Part shown: piece after piece, positions 24,830-33,040 of the stretch
Position numbering within the stretch: position 1 is the stretch's first letter
Layout of the letters: each line of letters starts with the position of its first letter
From: Pseudomonas sp. WS 5079
GTDB taxonomy: Bacteria > Pseudomonadota > Gammaproteobacteria > Pseudomonadales > Pseudomonadaceae
Assembly: GCF_012985465.1 (NCBI RefSeq)
Contig: NZ_JAAQWN010000005.1
Coordinates: 248,001 to 312,000 of the forward strand
Length of the DNA: 64,000 nt
Direction: 5' to 3'
The notes under the pieces: generated by a model
Databases searched by the model: none
Told to the model about the DNA's origin: nothing
Seen by the model: only the letters and a program-made list of their open reading frames with translations
Made by a program: the position numbers and the translations under genes

Positions 24830-26257
24830 TCACAGATGAAACCGGTCCCCACCCTGGCCCAGCGCCGTGGCCAGCGCATCAAACCCTGCCCTTAGCAACT
24901 GATCATCCCCAGACGTATTGCAGATACTCGCCCGAATAAACTGCGGCACGGCCGTCTGCCCCACGGCGAAGGCCTCGGCCGTCGCGATCAGGTAATTGTT
25001 CTGCTTGAGCTCAGCCTCGATTTCCGACGCACGCCATGGCTCCGGGACTTCAATCCAGAAGTGCGGGCTATTGGGGTGCGTCCGGTATTCCAGGCCGCTC
25101 AGCAGGTCCTCGACCAACGCCTTGCGCCGGCTGATTTCGTGGATCTGCTGACGCAACAGATGCGCTGCCGTGCCGTTTTCAATCCACTGCGTGGCCAGTT
25201 CCAGGGTCACAGGGGTGGCCATCCAACAGGTTGAGCGCAGCGCTGCGGAAATACGGCTGACCAACGCCGGCGGCGCATGCACATACCCCACGCGCAAGCC
25301 CGCCGACACCGCCTTGCTCAGGCTGCTGATCAGAATCGTGCGCTCCGGGGCAAAATGACTCAGGGGCGGCGGGCGATCCTCCACCAACACACCATGGGCC
25401 TCGTCCTCCAGGATCAGCAGGTTGTGCTCACGGCAGACCCTGACCAGCGCCTCGCGACGGGCAACCGACAAGACCGCTGTCGTCGGATTCTGGATGGTCG
25501 GCGTGCAGTACAGGGCAGAAACCCGGTGATTACGACACACCTCCTCCAGGGCCGTCGGCAGCACACCCTCCTCGTCCATTTCCAGGCCGATCAGGCGGAT
25601 GCCAAGCATCCGTGCGGCAGTGATCAGGCCGGGATAGGTCAACTGCTCGGTGACGACCGTATCGCCCGCGCGCACCAACGCCATCAACGCGCACAACAAA
25701 CCGTGCTGGCCGCCGTTGACACAGATGACCTGCTCGGGAATCGGATGAAAATCACGCTGCACCAACCATTGCGCGCCCGCCGCGCGGTAGCGGGGCAAGC
25801 CGGCGTCCGGGGTGTAGGCACTGATGTCCTGCAGGAACTTGGCATTGGTGGCCAGGGTTTCAAAGCTCTGGGCCAGGAACGTGGTCTCCTGCCCCGGGAT
25901 GTGCATATTGCGGCTCATATCGAAGTACTGGCGCGGTTCCTCGCTGACGTTGCGAAAGCCTTCGTCGCGCTGGCGCTCCATCCCACGCTTGCGCACGAAT
26001 GTGCCGTCGCCCACCCGCGCCACCACCAGGCCCAGGCGTTCCAGTTCGCCGTAGGCGCGGCTGATCGTGCCGATGGTCACCCCCAGGTTGTCGGAAAGCA
26101 CCCGATGAGGCGGCAGTTTGCGCCCTGGTTCGATCAAGCCCTCGAGGATGCCCCGCTCCATCACATCAGACAGGCGTTTGTACTTCACGCCCTGCCCACT
26201 GGACAGTCCCTCTCGCATAATTGACACCATGTCAATATTTGTTTTGACAGCCATCAT
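24830..26257 (-). CDS. MocR-type GntR/aminotransferase regulator
   Basis: 475-residue transcription factor. An N-terminal GntR winged helix (about 25-90: YKRLSDVMERGILEG, LPPHRVLSDNLGVTIGTISRAY, RVGDGTFVRKRG) is joined by a linker to a class-I aminotransferase-like domain with PLP Lys in ISSLSKAVSAGLRVGY and the Asp of EDEAHG. MocR proteins sense PLP adducts or amino acids and usually control the divergent gene. Here that is the EamA exporter 100 bases away, heading the sulfur-carrier/cysteine-synthase operon, so an amino-acid ligand is likely. Two adjacent ATGs (26257, 26254) follow AGGG; a later Met (residue 10) is also possible. Confidence 0.9.
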   Translation of the reverse strand: MMAVKTNIDMVSIMREGLSSGQGVKYKRLSDVMERGILEGLIEPGRKLPPHRVLSDNLGVTIGTISRAYGELERLGLVVARVGDGTFVRKRGMERQRDEGFRNVSEEPRQYFDMSRNMHIPGQETTFLAQSFETLATNAKFLQDISAYTPDAGLPRYRAAGAQWLVQRDFHPIPEQVICVNGGQHGLLCALMALVRAGDTVVTEQLTYPGLITAARMLGIRLIGLEMDEEGVLPTALEEVCRNHRVSALYCTPTIQNPTTAVLSVARREALVRVCREHNLLILEDEAHGVLVEDRPPPLSHFAPERTILISSLSKAVSAGLRVGYVHAPPALVSRISAALRSTCWMATPVTLELATQWIENGTAAHLLRQQIHEISRRKALVEDLLSGLEYRTHPNSPHFWIEVPEPWRASEIEAELKQNNYLIATAEAFAVGQTAVPQFIRASICNTSGDDQLLRAGFDALATALGQGGDRFHL

Positions 26258-26357
26258 TCGCCCTAATAGTGTGCTTTTACGGGTTCAATCACCGGGTGAA
26301 ACCTCTAATTACAAGTCCAATATAGAGTTCAATTCCGGCTCAGGGAAGCAATAAACG
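26258..26357. promoter_or_regulatory. Divergent control region, MocR / EamA operon
   Basis: 100 bases between the divergent starts, AT-richer than the flanking genes. A MocR dimer should bind direct or inverted repeats here; TTACAAGTCCAATATAGAGT (26309-26328) lies in the promoter-like part, but no clean operator was assigned. It is the only obvious promoter for the five genes 26358-31884. Confidence 0.55.
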
Positions 26358-27308
26358 ATGCCAATGTCCGCCGTTCTCGAAAATTCCGAAAAAACCAAAT
26401 CCCCCAAACAATGGCTGGCTGGCCTGATCACCAGTGTGATGTTCCTGATTGTCTGCCTAAGCTGGGGCACCACCTGGCTGGGGATCAAGATCGCCGTGGA
26501 AAGCGTGCCGCCCCTGACGTCGGCGGGCCTGCGCTTTTTGATCGCCTTCCCGCTGTTCCTGTGTTTTGCCTTCCTGCGTCGCGAGCCGATCCTGTTTCCA
26601 CGGGAAAGCCGCTGGTTCTTTGTGTTCGTGACCCTTTGCTATTTCAGCGTGCCCTACTACCTGCTCAACTATGGCGAGATGCACGTCTCGTCCGGCCTCA
26701 CCGCCCTGCTGTTCAGTTGCATGCCGGTGTTCATCCTGATCTTCTCCGCGCTGTTCCTGCGCGAGCGCATCTACTTTTCCCAGGTCGTGGGGATCGGCAT
26801 CGGTTTCGCCAGCCTGTACATGATCATCAAGAGCCAGGGACTGCACCTTGACCATGCCGAGTTCTTTGGCGTCCTGGCCATTCTGAGCGCCGCGATCATG
26901 CATGCCTTGTGCTATGTCATTACCAAGCAAAAAGGCAGCGCCATCAGTGTGATCACCTACAACACCCTGCCCATCGGGATTGCCGGGCTGATGCTGTTCG
27001 TCGCCGGGCTGTGGTTTGAATCACCGACCTTCGAGGCCATTACCCTGCGTTCCTGGAGCGCCCTGTTCTACCTGGGCCTGGTGGCCTCGGTCGGTGGGTT
27101 TATCGTGTACTTCATGCTGCTCAAGCGCCTGAGCCCGATCATCCTGTCGTTCGTCTTCATTATTTTCCCGGTGTTCGCCGTGATCATCGGCGCCTGGTAC
27201 GAAGGCCTGGAACTGTCCCGGGACCTGATGCTGTATTCGGCGATCCTGCTGGTCGGCTTTGCCATCACCAAGTTGCCGATCGAAAAGCTGCTGGCAAAAC
27301 CCAATTGA
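26358..27308 (+). CDS. EamA/DMT-family exporter
   Basis: 316-residue permease with about ten hydrophobic helices and two EamA repeats (VCLSWGTTWLGIKIAVESVPP with LRFLIAFPL in the first half; LGLVASVGGFIVYFMLLKRLSP in the second). DMT exporters of this type expel amino acids or metabolites; E. coli EamA exports O-acetylserine and cysteine. It is first in an operon with sulfur-transfer and cysteine-synthase-like enzymes and is divergent from a MocR regulator, so export of the pathway product or intermediate is the natural inference. The next gene starts 26 bases downstream. Confidence 0.88.
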   Translation: MPMSAVLENSEKTKSPKQWLAGLITSVMFLIVCLSWGTTWLGIKIAVESVPPLTSAGLRFLIAFPLFLCFAFLRREPILFPRESRWFFVFVTLCYFSVPYYLLNYGEMHVSSGLTALLFSCMPVFILIFSALFLRERIYFSQVVGIGIGFASLYMIIKSQGLHLDHAEFFGVLAILSAAIMHALCYVITKQKGSAISVITYNTLPIGIAGLMLFVAGLWFESPTFEAITLRSWSALFYLGLVASVGGFIVYFMLLKRLSPIILSFVFIIFPVFAVIIGAWYEGLELSRDLMLYSAILLVGFAITKLPIEKLLAKPN

Positions 27309-27334
27309 CCCTTTCCCCACCACGCGAGAGAAAC

Positions 27335-29197
27335 ATGGACGTCCTCCGCCAAACCGCCCTGGCACAGATCTACGCCCACGCCAGCAGCACCTACCCCGAA
27401 GAGTGCTGCGGCTTTGTCTTCGCCGACGGCAGTGTGTACCTGGGCAGCAATATCCAGAACGAGTTACACCGCAAGAACCCCGAGGCCTACCCCCGCAGCG
27501 CGGCCAACGGCTACACCTTCTCGGTGACCGACACGCTGCTGATGAACAAGGCCTTTCGCACGGATAACCCGGTGGTGGTGATCTACCACTCCCACCCGGA
27601 TGTCGGTGCCTATTTCAGCGACGAGGATCAGAACAAGGCCCTCTACATGGGGGAACCGATCTACCCCGTCAGCTACCTGGTGGTGGATGTCCGCCAGGGC
27701 AAGGCCCTTGGGTCGAAGCTGTTTGCCTGGGATGGCACGCACTTCGCCCTCAACCCCTTCAACGACCTGCAAACGGAGTTGTACATGAACGCTATCTCTT
27801 TCCCCGACATCCTGGCCCGTGTGGCCAAGTTGCCAGAATCGACCCTCGAGGGTGCCGGATCGACATTGCGCGAAGTCATTGAAGGCCTCTGTGCCCGCTA
27901 CCCGCATCTGCGGGCGCACCTGTTCCACGAGAACAACGGCCGACTAAAGGAACACTTCCTGTTCACGGCCGGGGAAGAACTGATCGATCCCGACGAGCCG
28001 CTGCCCGAAAAAGCAAAAATCGAAGTGCTGCTCGCCACCTCCGGCGGCATGGACATCGAGTCCCTGAGCAACGAGGAAGTGCAGCGCTATGTGCGCCATA
28101 TCACCCTGCCCGGCGTCGGCCGCGAAGGGCAACTGAACCTGAAGAAAGCCAAGGTGCTAATCATCGGTACCGGTGGCCTGGGCTCGCCCATCAGCCTGTA
28201 CCTGGCCGCAGCCGGCATCGGCACCCTGGGGCTGGTGGACTTCGATGTGGTGGAAAGTAGCAACCTGCAACGCCAGGTCGTGCACGGCAACAGCACCCTG
28301 GGCCTGCCCAAGGTCGAATCCGCCAAGCGCCGGCTGCAGGACCTCAACGCGCATATCCGGATCAACACCTACGACACCGCGCTGAATGCCGACAACGCCC
28401 TGGAACTGGTCGGCGCCTACGACCTGGTGATCGACGGTACTGACAACTTCGAGACCCGCTACTGGGTCAATGATGCCTGCGTACAGTTGGGCAAGCCGTT
28501 GGTGTACGGCGCGATCTACCGCTTCGACGGCCAGATCAGCGTGTTCAACTATCAAGGCGGGCCCTGCTACCGCTGCCTGTACCCCCACGCGCCACCCGCG
28601 GAACTGGCGCCCAACTGCAGCGCCGGTGGGGTGATCGGTGTATTGCCCGGTGTGGTAGGGATGATCCAGGCCACCGAGGCGATCAAGCTGTTGATCGGCC
28701 TCGGCGAATCCTTGTCCGGCCGGTTGATGCGCTTTGATGCCCTGGCCATGAAATTCAGTGAACTGCGTTTCAAGCGCCGCGCCGACTGCCCGTGCTGTTC
28801 CGACTTGCGTGAAGAACACCAACCCGCCGCCGCCGTGTGTGCCGATACCCTCCGCAGCACCCAGGGCCTGGCAGAAGAGCACTACATCAAGCCCCAGGTG
28901 CTCAAGCAACTGCTGGAGCAGCGCCGCAGCGCCGATATCCTGCTGGATGTACGCGACGCCAGCGAGCTGGAGGTCTGCCAACTGCCCGGCGTGGTGCACA
29001 TCCCCCTGGCCCAGCTCGACGAGCAACTCGATACCCTCAGCCGTGACAACACCCATTACCTGATCTGCTATGCCGGCAGCCGCGCCGAGCAAGCCGCCAG
29101 TACGTTGCTGGCCGCAGGCTTTGCCAACACCCGGGTGCTGCAAGGCGGCATGAAACACTGGGTACGCGACGTCGAACCCGACATGCCGTTGTACTGA
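27335..29197 (+). CDS. JAMM protease - ubiquitin-like carrier - E1-like - rhodanese fusion
   Basis: 620-residue four-domain protein. Residues 1-145 are a JAMM metallopeptidase: Glu22/23 and the H-S-H-x7-S-x2-D signature (His85, His87, Ser95, Asp98). Residues about 151-238 read as a MoaD/CysO-like beta-grasp sulfur carrier ending in Ser-Gly-Gly (237-238). Residues about 243-490 are a ThiF/MoeB E1-like adenylyltransferase with the nucleotide loop GTGGLGS (278-284), DGTDNF (367-372) and zinc Cys pairs 411/414 and 485/488. Residues about 510-618 are a rhodanese with active-site Cys578 in CYAGSR. The set could activate, sulfurate and process its own carrier, as separate CysO, MoeZ and Mec do in mycobacteria. 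The Gly-Gly is internal, so cleavage after 238 would be needed. The start at 27335 follows GAGAGA. Confidence 0.88.
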   Translation: MDVLRQTALAQIYAHASSTYPEECCGFVFADGSVYLGSNIQNELHRKNPEAYPRSAANGYTFSVTDTLLMNKAFRTDNPVVVIYHSHPDVGAYFSDEDQNKALYMGEPIYPVSYLVVDVRQGKALGSKLFAWDGTHFALNPFNDLQTELYMNAISFPDILARVAKLPESTLEGAGSTLREVIEGLCARYPHLRAHLFHENNGRLKEHFLFTAGEELIDPDEPLPEKAKIEVLLATSGGMDIESLSNEEVQRYVRHITLPGVGREGQLNLKKAKVLIIGTGGLGSPISLYLAAAGIGTLGLVDFDVVESSNLQRQVVHGNSTLGLPKVESAKRRLQDLNAHIRINTYDTALNADNALELVGAYDLVIDGTDNFETRYWVNDACVQLGKPLVYGAIYRFDGQISVFNYQGGPCYRCLYPHAPPAELAPNCSAGGVIGVLPGVVGMIQATEAIKLLIGLGESLSGRLMRFDALAMKFSELRFKRRADCPCCSDLREEHQPAAAVCADTLRSTQGLAEEHYIKPQVLKQLLEQRRSADILLDVRDASELEVCQLPGVVHIPLAQLDEQLDTLSRDNTHYLICYAGSRAEQAASTLLAAGFANTRVLQGGMKHWVRDVEPDMPLY

Positions 29198-29222
29198 CCA
29201 CAGGCCTTGGGGTGCTTATCCG

Positions 29223-30137
29223 ATGCTGCATAACTCCATACTCGACGCCATTGGCCAAACGCCTATCGTGCGCCTGGAACAATTCTCCGAAGACCTCGGC
29301 ATCGAGGTCTTCGCCAAGCTTGAATCCCTGAACCCGGGCGGTAGCCACAAGGCACGGATTGCCCTGGGAATGATCCTCGACGCCGAGCGCCGGGGCATCC
29401 TGATTCGCGATTCGGGGCAAACCATCATCGAACCCAGCGGCGGCAACACGGGCATCGGCCTGGTGATGGCCGGCAACGTGCTGGGCTACAAAGTGGTGCT
29501 GGTGATTCCCGACAACTACAGCCCCGAAAAGCAAAAGCTGCTGCGCCTGTATGGCGCCAAGGTGGTGCTGTCCGATAGCCGCCTGGGCAACAACTCCCAT
29601 GGCGAAAAGTGCATGGAGTTGCAGCTGGAAAACCCCAGCTTCGTCATGCTCAACCAACAGCGCAACGGCGCCAACCCCCAGACCCACCGCGACACCACCG
29701 CCCCGGAAATCATCCGTGCCTTTGGCGAGCGCCAGGTCGACTATTTCGTCAGCGGGATAGGCACCGGGGGCCACATCACCGGGATCGGTGAAACCCTCAA
29801 GGCCACCTGGCCGCAGATCCGCGTGATGGGCGTGGAGCCCGAGGAGTGCGACCTGCTCAGTGATAGCCATGCGCCGCATCATATCCAGGGCCTGTCCATC
29901 GGCCTGATCCCGAGCATTCTCAACCTGAACGTGCTGGACGGCATGCTCAAGGTCTCGCGCCTCGATTGCCTGGAAATGATGAAACGCATCATGCGTACCG
30001 ATGCCATCAGCCTGGGTCTGTCGTCGGCCGCCAATATGGTGGCCATCGCCAAGCTCGCACCGGAACTGCCCACCGACACCGTCGTCCTGACCATGGTGTA
30101 CGACAGCGCCGACAGTTATCTGCCCTGCTTCGAATAA
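29223..30137 (+). CDS. Cysteine-synthase-like PLP enzyme (CysM/CysK fold)
   Basis: 304-residue fold-type II PLP enzyme. The Schiff-base lysine is Lys43 in NPGGSHKARIA; most cysteine synthases have GSVKDR or GSIKDR here, so the His before and the Ala after the lysine are unusual. The substrate loop EPSGGNTGIG, phosphate-cup SGIGTGGHITG and a GLSIGLIP segment are normal. It would replace the acetate (or phosphate) of an activated serine with a sulfur nucleophile, plausibly the thiocarboxylate of the carrier encoded just upstream. It is 25 bases after that gene and 23 before a serine acetyltransferase gene. The product could be cysteine or a related amino acid. Confidence 0.88.
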   Translation: MLHNSILDAIGQTPIVRLEQFSEDLGIEVFAKLESLNPGGSHKARIALGMILDAERRGILIRDSGQTIIEPSGGNTGIGLVMAGNVLGYKVVLVIPDNYSPEKQKLLRLYGAKVVLSDSRLGNNSHGEKCMELQLENPSFVMLNQQRNGANPQTHRDTTAPEIIRAFGERQVDYFVSGIGTGGHITGIGETLKATWPQIRVMGVEPEECDLLSDSHAPHHIQGLSIGLIPSILNLNVLDGMLKVSRLDCLEMMKRIMRTDAISLGLSSAANMVAIAKLAPELPTDTVVLTMVYDSADSYLPCFE

Positions 30138-30160
30138 CGACAATTACGGGGGTGCCTTCC

Positions 30161-31153
30161 ATGGGAGGCTTTATCGACATGCAACAGCTGCACGATGAGC
30201 TGCTGACCCACCTCATCAAGACCCTGTCGCCGGCGCAGATGGCACAGTTGCAGCCACACCTGGCGGCGTTGATCCAGCCCGCCGCGCAGGAGGTGGCCGA
30301 GGACTTGATCGCCTATGCCTGGCGCGATCCGGCGTCCAGGGGCCGCGGCGAACTGATCCTGGAGTCCTACGCCTCATTCAAGGCCGTGCTGTATTACCGG
30401 CTGGCGCATCGGGTATGGAATCTACCCGACCAGGCCCACGGCCAGTTCTGTGCGATCGCGCTGACGTTGAGCAACCAGGGCAAGATCCTGTCCGGCGCCG
30501 AAATCCACCCCGCCGCCCGCATTGGCCGGCGCTTCGTTCTGGATCATGGCTTTGGCACGGTGGTCGGCGAGACCTGCGAGATCGGCAATGACTGCTACAT
30601 CCTGTGTGGCGTGACCCTGGGCGCCAGGGGCATCGCCAACAACCCGGACGGTAAGCGTCACCCACGCCTGGGCAACAACGTGGAAGTCGGCGCGGGCGCG
30701 AGGGTGCTCGGGTATGTGCTGATTGGCGACAACGTGTTTATCAGCCCCTCCTGTGTCATCACCCAGGACGTGCCCGCGGGCACCAAGGTCAAGGTGGTCA
30801 ACCAGATCCAGTTGCAGAAAAACGGCGAAGCTGACGCCAGCAATTACCTCGGGGCATTTGCCCTCGACGAGCGCCTGCACGTGGTCGGCGAAGTCAACAT
30901 CAGCCACCGGGTCACGGTGCTGGATGCCGACTTCCACCCACTGTCAGGCCTGGTGCTGGAGCCCACGGTCAAGGAGCGTCATCACCTGCAGTTTCGCCTG
31001 CGCACGCTGCAGGCCCCCACCTACCCCCCGCGCCTGCCGCTGAACCTGAAGGTGTGCGGACCGAGGTTCGAGGTCACCCTGCTCTCCCCACCCGGGCTGA
31101 GCGCAATGGTGCGGCGCCTGCTGCAAACCAGCCCACTGATCGTTGGAGGATGA
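30161..31153 (+). CDS. Serine O-acetyltransferase-like protein with C-terminal extension
   Basis: 330-residue protein. An N-terminal helical region (RDPASRGRGELILESYASFKAV) and a left-handed beta-helix (GAEIHPAARIGRRFVLDHGFG, VVGETCEIGNDCYILCGVTLGARG, HPRLGNNVEVGAGARVLG) match short SATs, including the catalytic His in LDHG. After about residue 215 comes a roughly 110-residue tail absent from ordinary CysE, containing VVGEVNISHRVTVLDADFHP and a proline-rich stretch, of unknown role. The likely reaction is serine plus acetyl-CoA to O-acetylserine for the neighbouring CysM-like enzyme. ATG 30161 has GGGGG upstream; ATG 30179 with GGAGG is an equally possible start. Confidence 0.82.
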   Translation: MGGFIDMQQLHDELLTHLIKTLSPAQMAQLQPHLAALIQPAAQEVAEDLIAYAWRDPASRGRGELILESYASFKAVLYYRLAHRVWNLPDQAHGQFCAIALTLSNQGKILSGAEIHPAARIGRRFVLDHGFGTVVGETCEIGNDCYILCGVTLGARGIANNPDGKRHPRLGNNVEVGAGARVLGYVLIGDNVFISPSCVITQDVPAGTKVKVVNQIQLQKNGEADASNYLGAFALDERLHVVGEVNISHRVTVLDADFHPLSGLVLEPTVKERHHLQFRLRTLQAPTYPPRLPLNLKVCGPRFEVTLLSPPGLSAMVRRLLQTSPLIVGG

Positions 31154-31155
31154 AC

Positions 31156-31884
31156 ATGTCCGTACACACCATGGAAACCTTGGCGCTGTTCGACAGCGCG
31201 CCTTACCAGAACGCCTTCAGCGCCCGAGTAATCGCCGTCAGCGAACAGGGCGTGGCCCTCGAACACACGCTGTTCTACCCCACCGGCGGTGGGCAACCCG
31301 GCGATACCGGTTACTTCACCCTGCCGGACGGCAGCCGGGTCAATGTGACCGGCACCGTACGCGACCCGGTCCTGCGCTCGATCATCTGGCACCAAGTGGA
31401 ACACTGCCCCGAGTCACTGCGTGCGGGGGTACAGGTAGATGCCGGCCTGGACTGGGAGCGTCGCTACCAACACATGAAAATGCACACCTGCCTGCATCTG
31501 TTGTGCTCGATCATCGACGCACCGGTAACCGGTTGCAGCATCAGCGCCGACAAGGGCCGCCTGGACTTCGACCTGCCGGAAATGACCCTCGACAAGGAAA
31601 GCATCACCCGCGACCTCAATGCCTTGATCGAGCAGGCCCATGGGGTCAAGTCGCTGTCGATGCCGGCCTCCGAATACTCCACCCTGCTGCAAATCACCCG
31701 CACCCAGGCCGTCGCGCCTCCGGTGATCCAGGGCGCGGTACGGGTGATAGAAATTGCCGACATCGATATCCAGCCGTGTGGCGGCACCCATGTGGTCAAC
31801 ACCGAGGAAATCGGTCGTGTGTTCTGCGAAAAAATCGAGAAGAAGAGCAAGCACAACCGACGGGTGATCCTGCGGTTCGAGTGA
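31156..31884 (+). CDS. AlaX-type alanyl-tRNA editing hydrolase
   Basis: 242-residue stand-alone relative of the AlaRS editing domain. An N-terminal barrel part has LEHTLFYPTGGGQPGDTG. The editing core shows the zinc ligands HTCLH (about residue 112) and CGGTHV (about residue 205). AlaX proteins hydrolyse misacylated tRNA-Ala, normally with Ser or Gly. GGAGG lies six bases before the ATG at 31156; an ATG at 31150 overlaps the acetyltransferase stop but sits directly on the Shine-Dalgarno. Being last in a sulfur-amino-acid operon with an exporter, it may protect translation from a non-canonical product; that is inference. Confidence 0.85.
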   Translation: MSVHTMETLALFDSAPYQNAFSARVIAVSEQGVALEHTLFYPTGGGQPGDTGYFTLPDGSRVNVTGTVRDPVLRSIIWHQVEHCPESLRAGVQVDAGLDWERRYQHMKMHTCLHLLCSIIDAPVTGCSISADKGRLDFDLPEMTLDKESITRDLNALIEQAHGVKSLSMPASEYSTLLQITRTQAVAPPVIQGAVRVIEIADIDIQPCGGTHVVNTEEIGRVFCEKIEKKSKHNRRVILRFE

Positions 31885-31938
31885 ATCGGCAAGCAGCCAA
31901 CAGGGAGGCCCAGCCTCCCCTTATCGACGCGTTTGCCC

Positions 31939-32874
31939 TTACTTCGACTGGGCTTTGACCTGGGCACTCAATTGCGCTATTTGCTGTTGCAGTTGGGAAA
32001 TCACCTGGGTGAACTCAGTCATCATTTGATCGATGCGAGCGCGCAATTGCTCGTTCTCGCGCATAAGATCATCAACACTGCGGGCCGACGGCGCCGTGGC
32101 TTCATCGGCCTGGGCCGATGGGGTGGCGCCCTTGGCACGGGGCGCTTGCTCAGCCGGCGCAGAGTCCGCCGCGGTATTGCTGTCAGCCTTCGGGCCTGCG
32201 CTAGGAGCCTGGTTTGCGGAAGTACCGGCCCCCGTTATTTTCTGGCTCAACGCCTGGATCTGCTCTTGCAGCCTGGTAACCACCGTCGTGAACTGGGTTT
32301 GCAACCGCTCGACCGTTTCACGCAGTTGGTCGTTTTCAGCAGTCAACTGCTCAAGGTTAACCGGCGCTTCGGGGCCTGAAACCGGCGTACTTTCTGCGTG
32401 GGCCGATGCTGCAGGCGCTGTTCCGTCCTGCTGCACCGCTGTGCTGTCCTGCCGAGCCGCTGGTTTTTCACCCGCGCCCTGATTGGATGGAGCGTCCTCT
32501 TTCTGCGGTTTTTGCATCGTGTTGACTTGCTGAGTCAGCTCAGCCACTTGCTGCTGCAGCGCGGTGATTATCGGCGAGAACCTGGCCACCAACTGGTTAA
32601 GCTGGTCGCGCAGCTGATTGTTTTGCTGGGAAAGCTGAGCGAGCTGGGCCGGGGCGGTATTGGTCGCAGATGACGGTGAGTTGACCAAGCCCTTGTGGGC
32701 CGCAAACTGCCCGCGCTGCTGTGCAGTCATAGGCTTTCGAGGGGATGCTGAATCTGCTGGAGTCTGGCCGGGAGTCTGGGTTTTGGCGCTGTTTTCTGGC
32801 GGCGCGGATGCAGGCTTGGAGGGCATTTCATAGCCGTGGTAGGGCGCGTACTGCTGCTGGTTTACGCTAGTCAT
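31939..32874 (-). CDS. Coiled-coil protein with three repeated heptad cassettes
   Basis: 311-residue hydrophilic protein with no signal peptide, membrane helix or known catalytic domain. Three related segments of about 40 residues are each predicted coiled coil: LAQLSQQNNQLRDQLNQLV..., LEQLTAENDQLRETVERLQ... and VDDLMRENEQLRARIDQMM..., each followed by a (F)-T/S-x-V/I-(V/I)-x-x-L-Q-x-Q-(V/I)-x-x-L half. They are separated by Ala/Pro/Ser/Thr-rich linkers of about 50-70 residues. The N-terminus is Gln/Pro-rich. The pattern suggests duplication of one cassette and a flexible oligomeric scaffold. It is not recognised as a named family. It is convergent to the AlaX operon and monocistronic; the ATG follows GAGAGG. 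Confidence 0.7.
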   Translation of the reverse strand: MTSVNQQQYAPYHGYEMPSKPASAPPENSAKTQTPGQTPADSASPRKPMTAQQRGQFAAHKGLVNSPSSATNTAPAQLAQLSQQNNQLRDQLNQLVARFSPIITALQQQVAELTQQVNTMQKPQKEDAPSNQGAGEKPAARQDSTAVQQDGTAPAASAHAESTPVSGPEAPVNLEQLTAENDQLRETVERLQTQFTTVVTRLQEQIQALSQKITGAGTSANQAPSAGPKADSNTAADSAPAEQAPRAKGATPSAQADEATAPSARSVDDLMRENEQLRARIDQMMTEFTQVISQLQQQIAQLSAQVKAQSK

Positions 32875-33040
32875 GGCGAACCTCTCATTTAATTCACAGG
32901 TCTTGCTTGCCAGACGACCCGGTACAAAAGGTCATCTGGCTACCTGATTGGCAATTATCTGAAGACGGTTCCGAAGATGTAGGACATACGATTGGCAAAG
33001 TGTGTCGACTGCAAATCCTGCCACCTCGCAGCGGCTTTTA

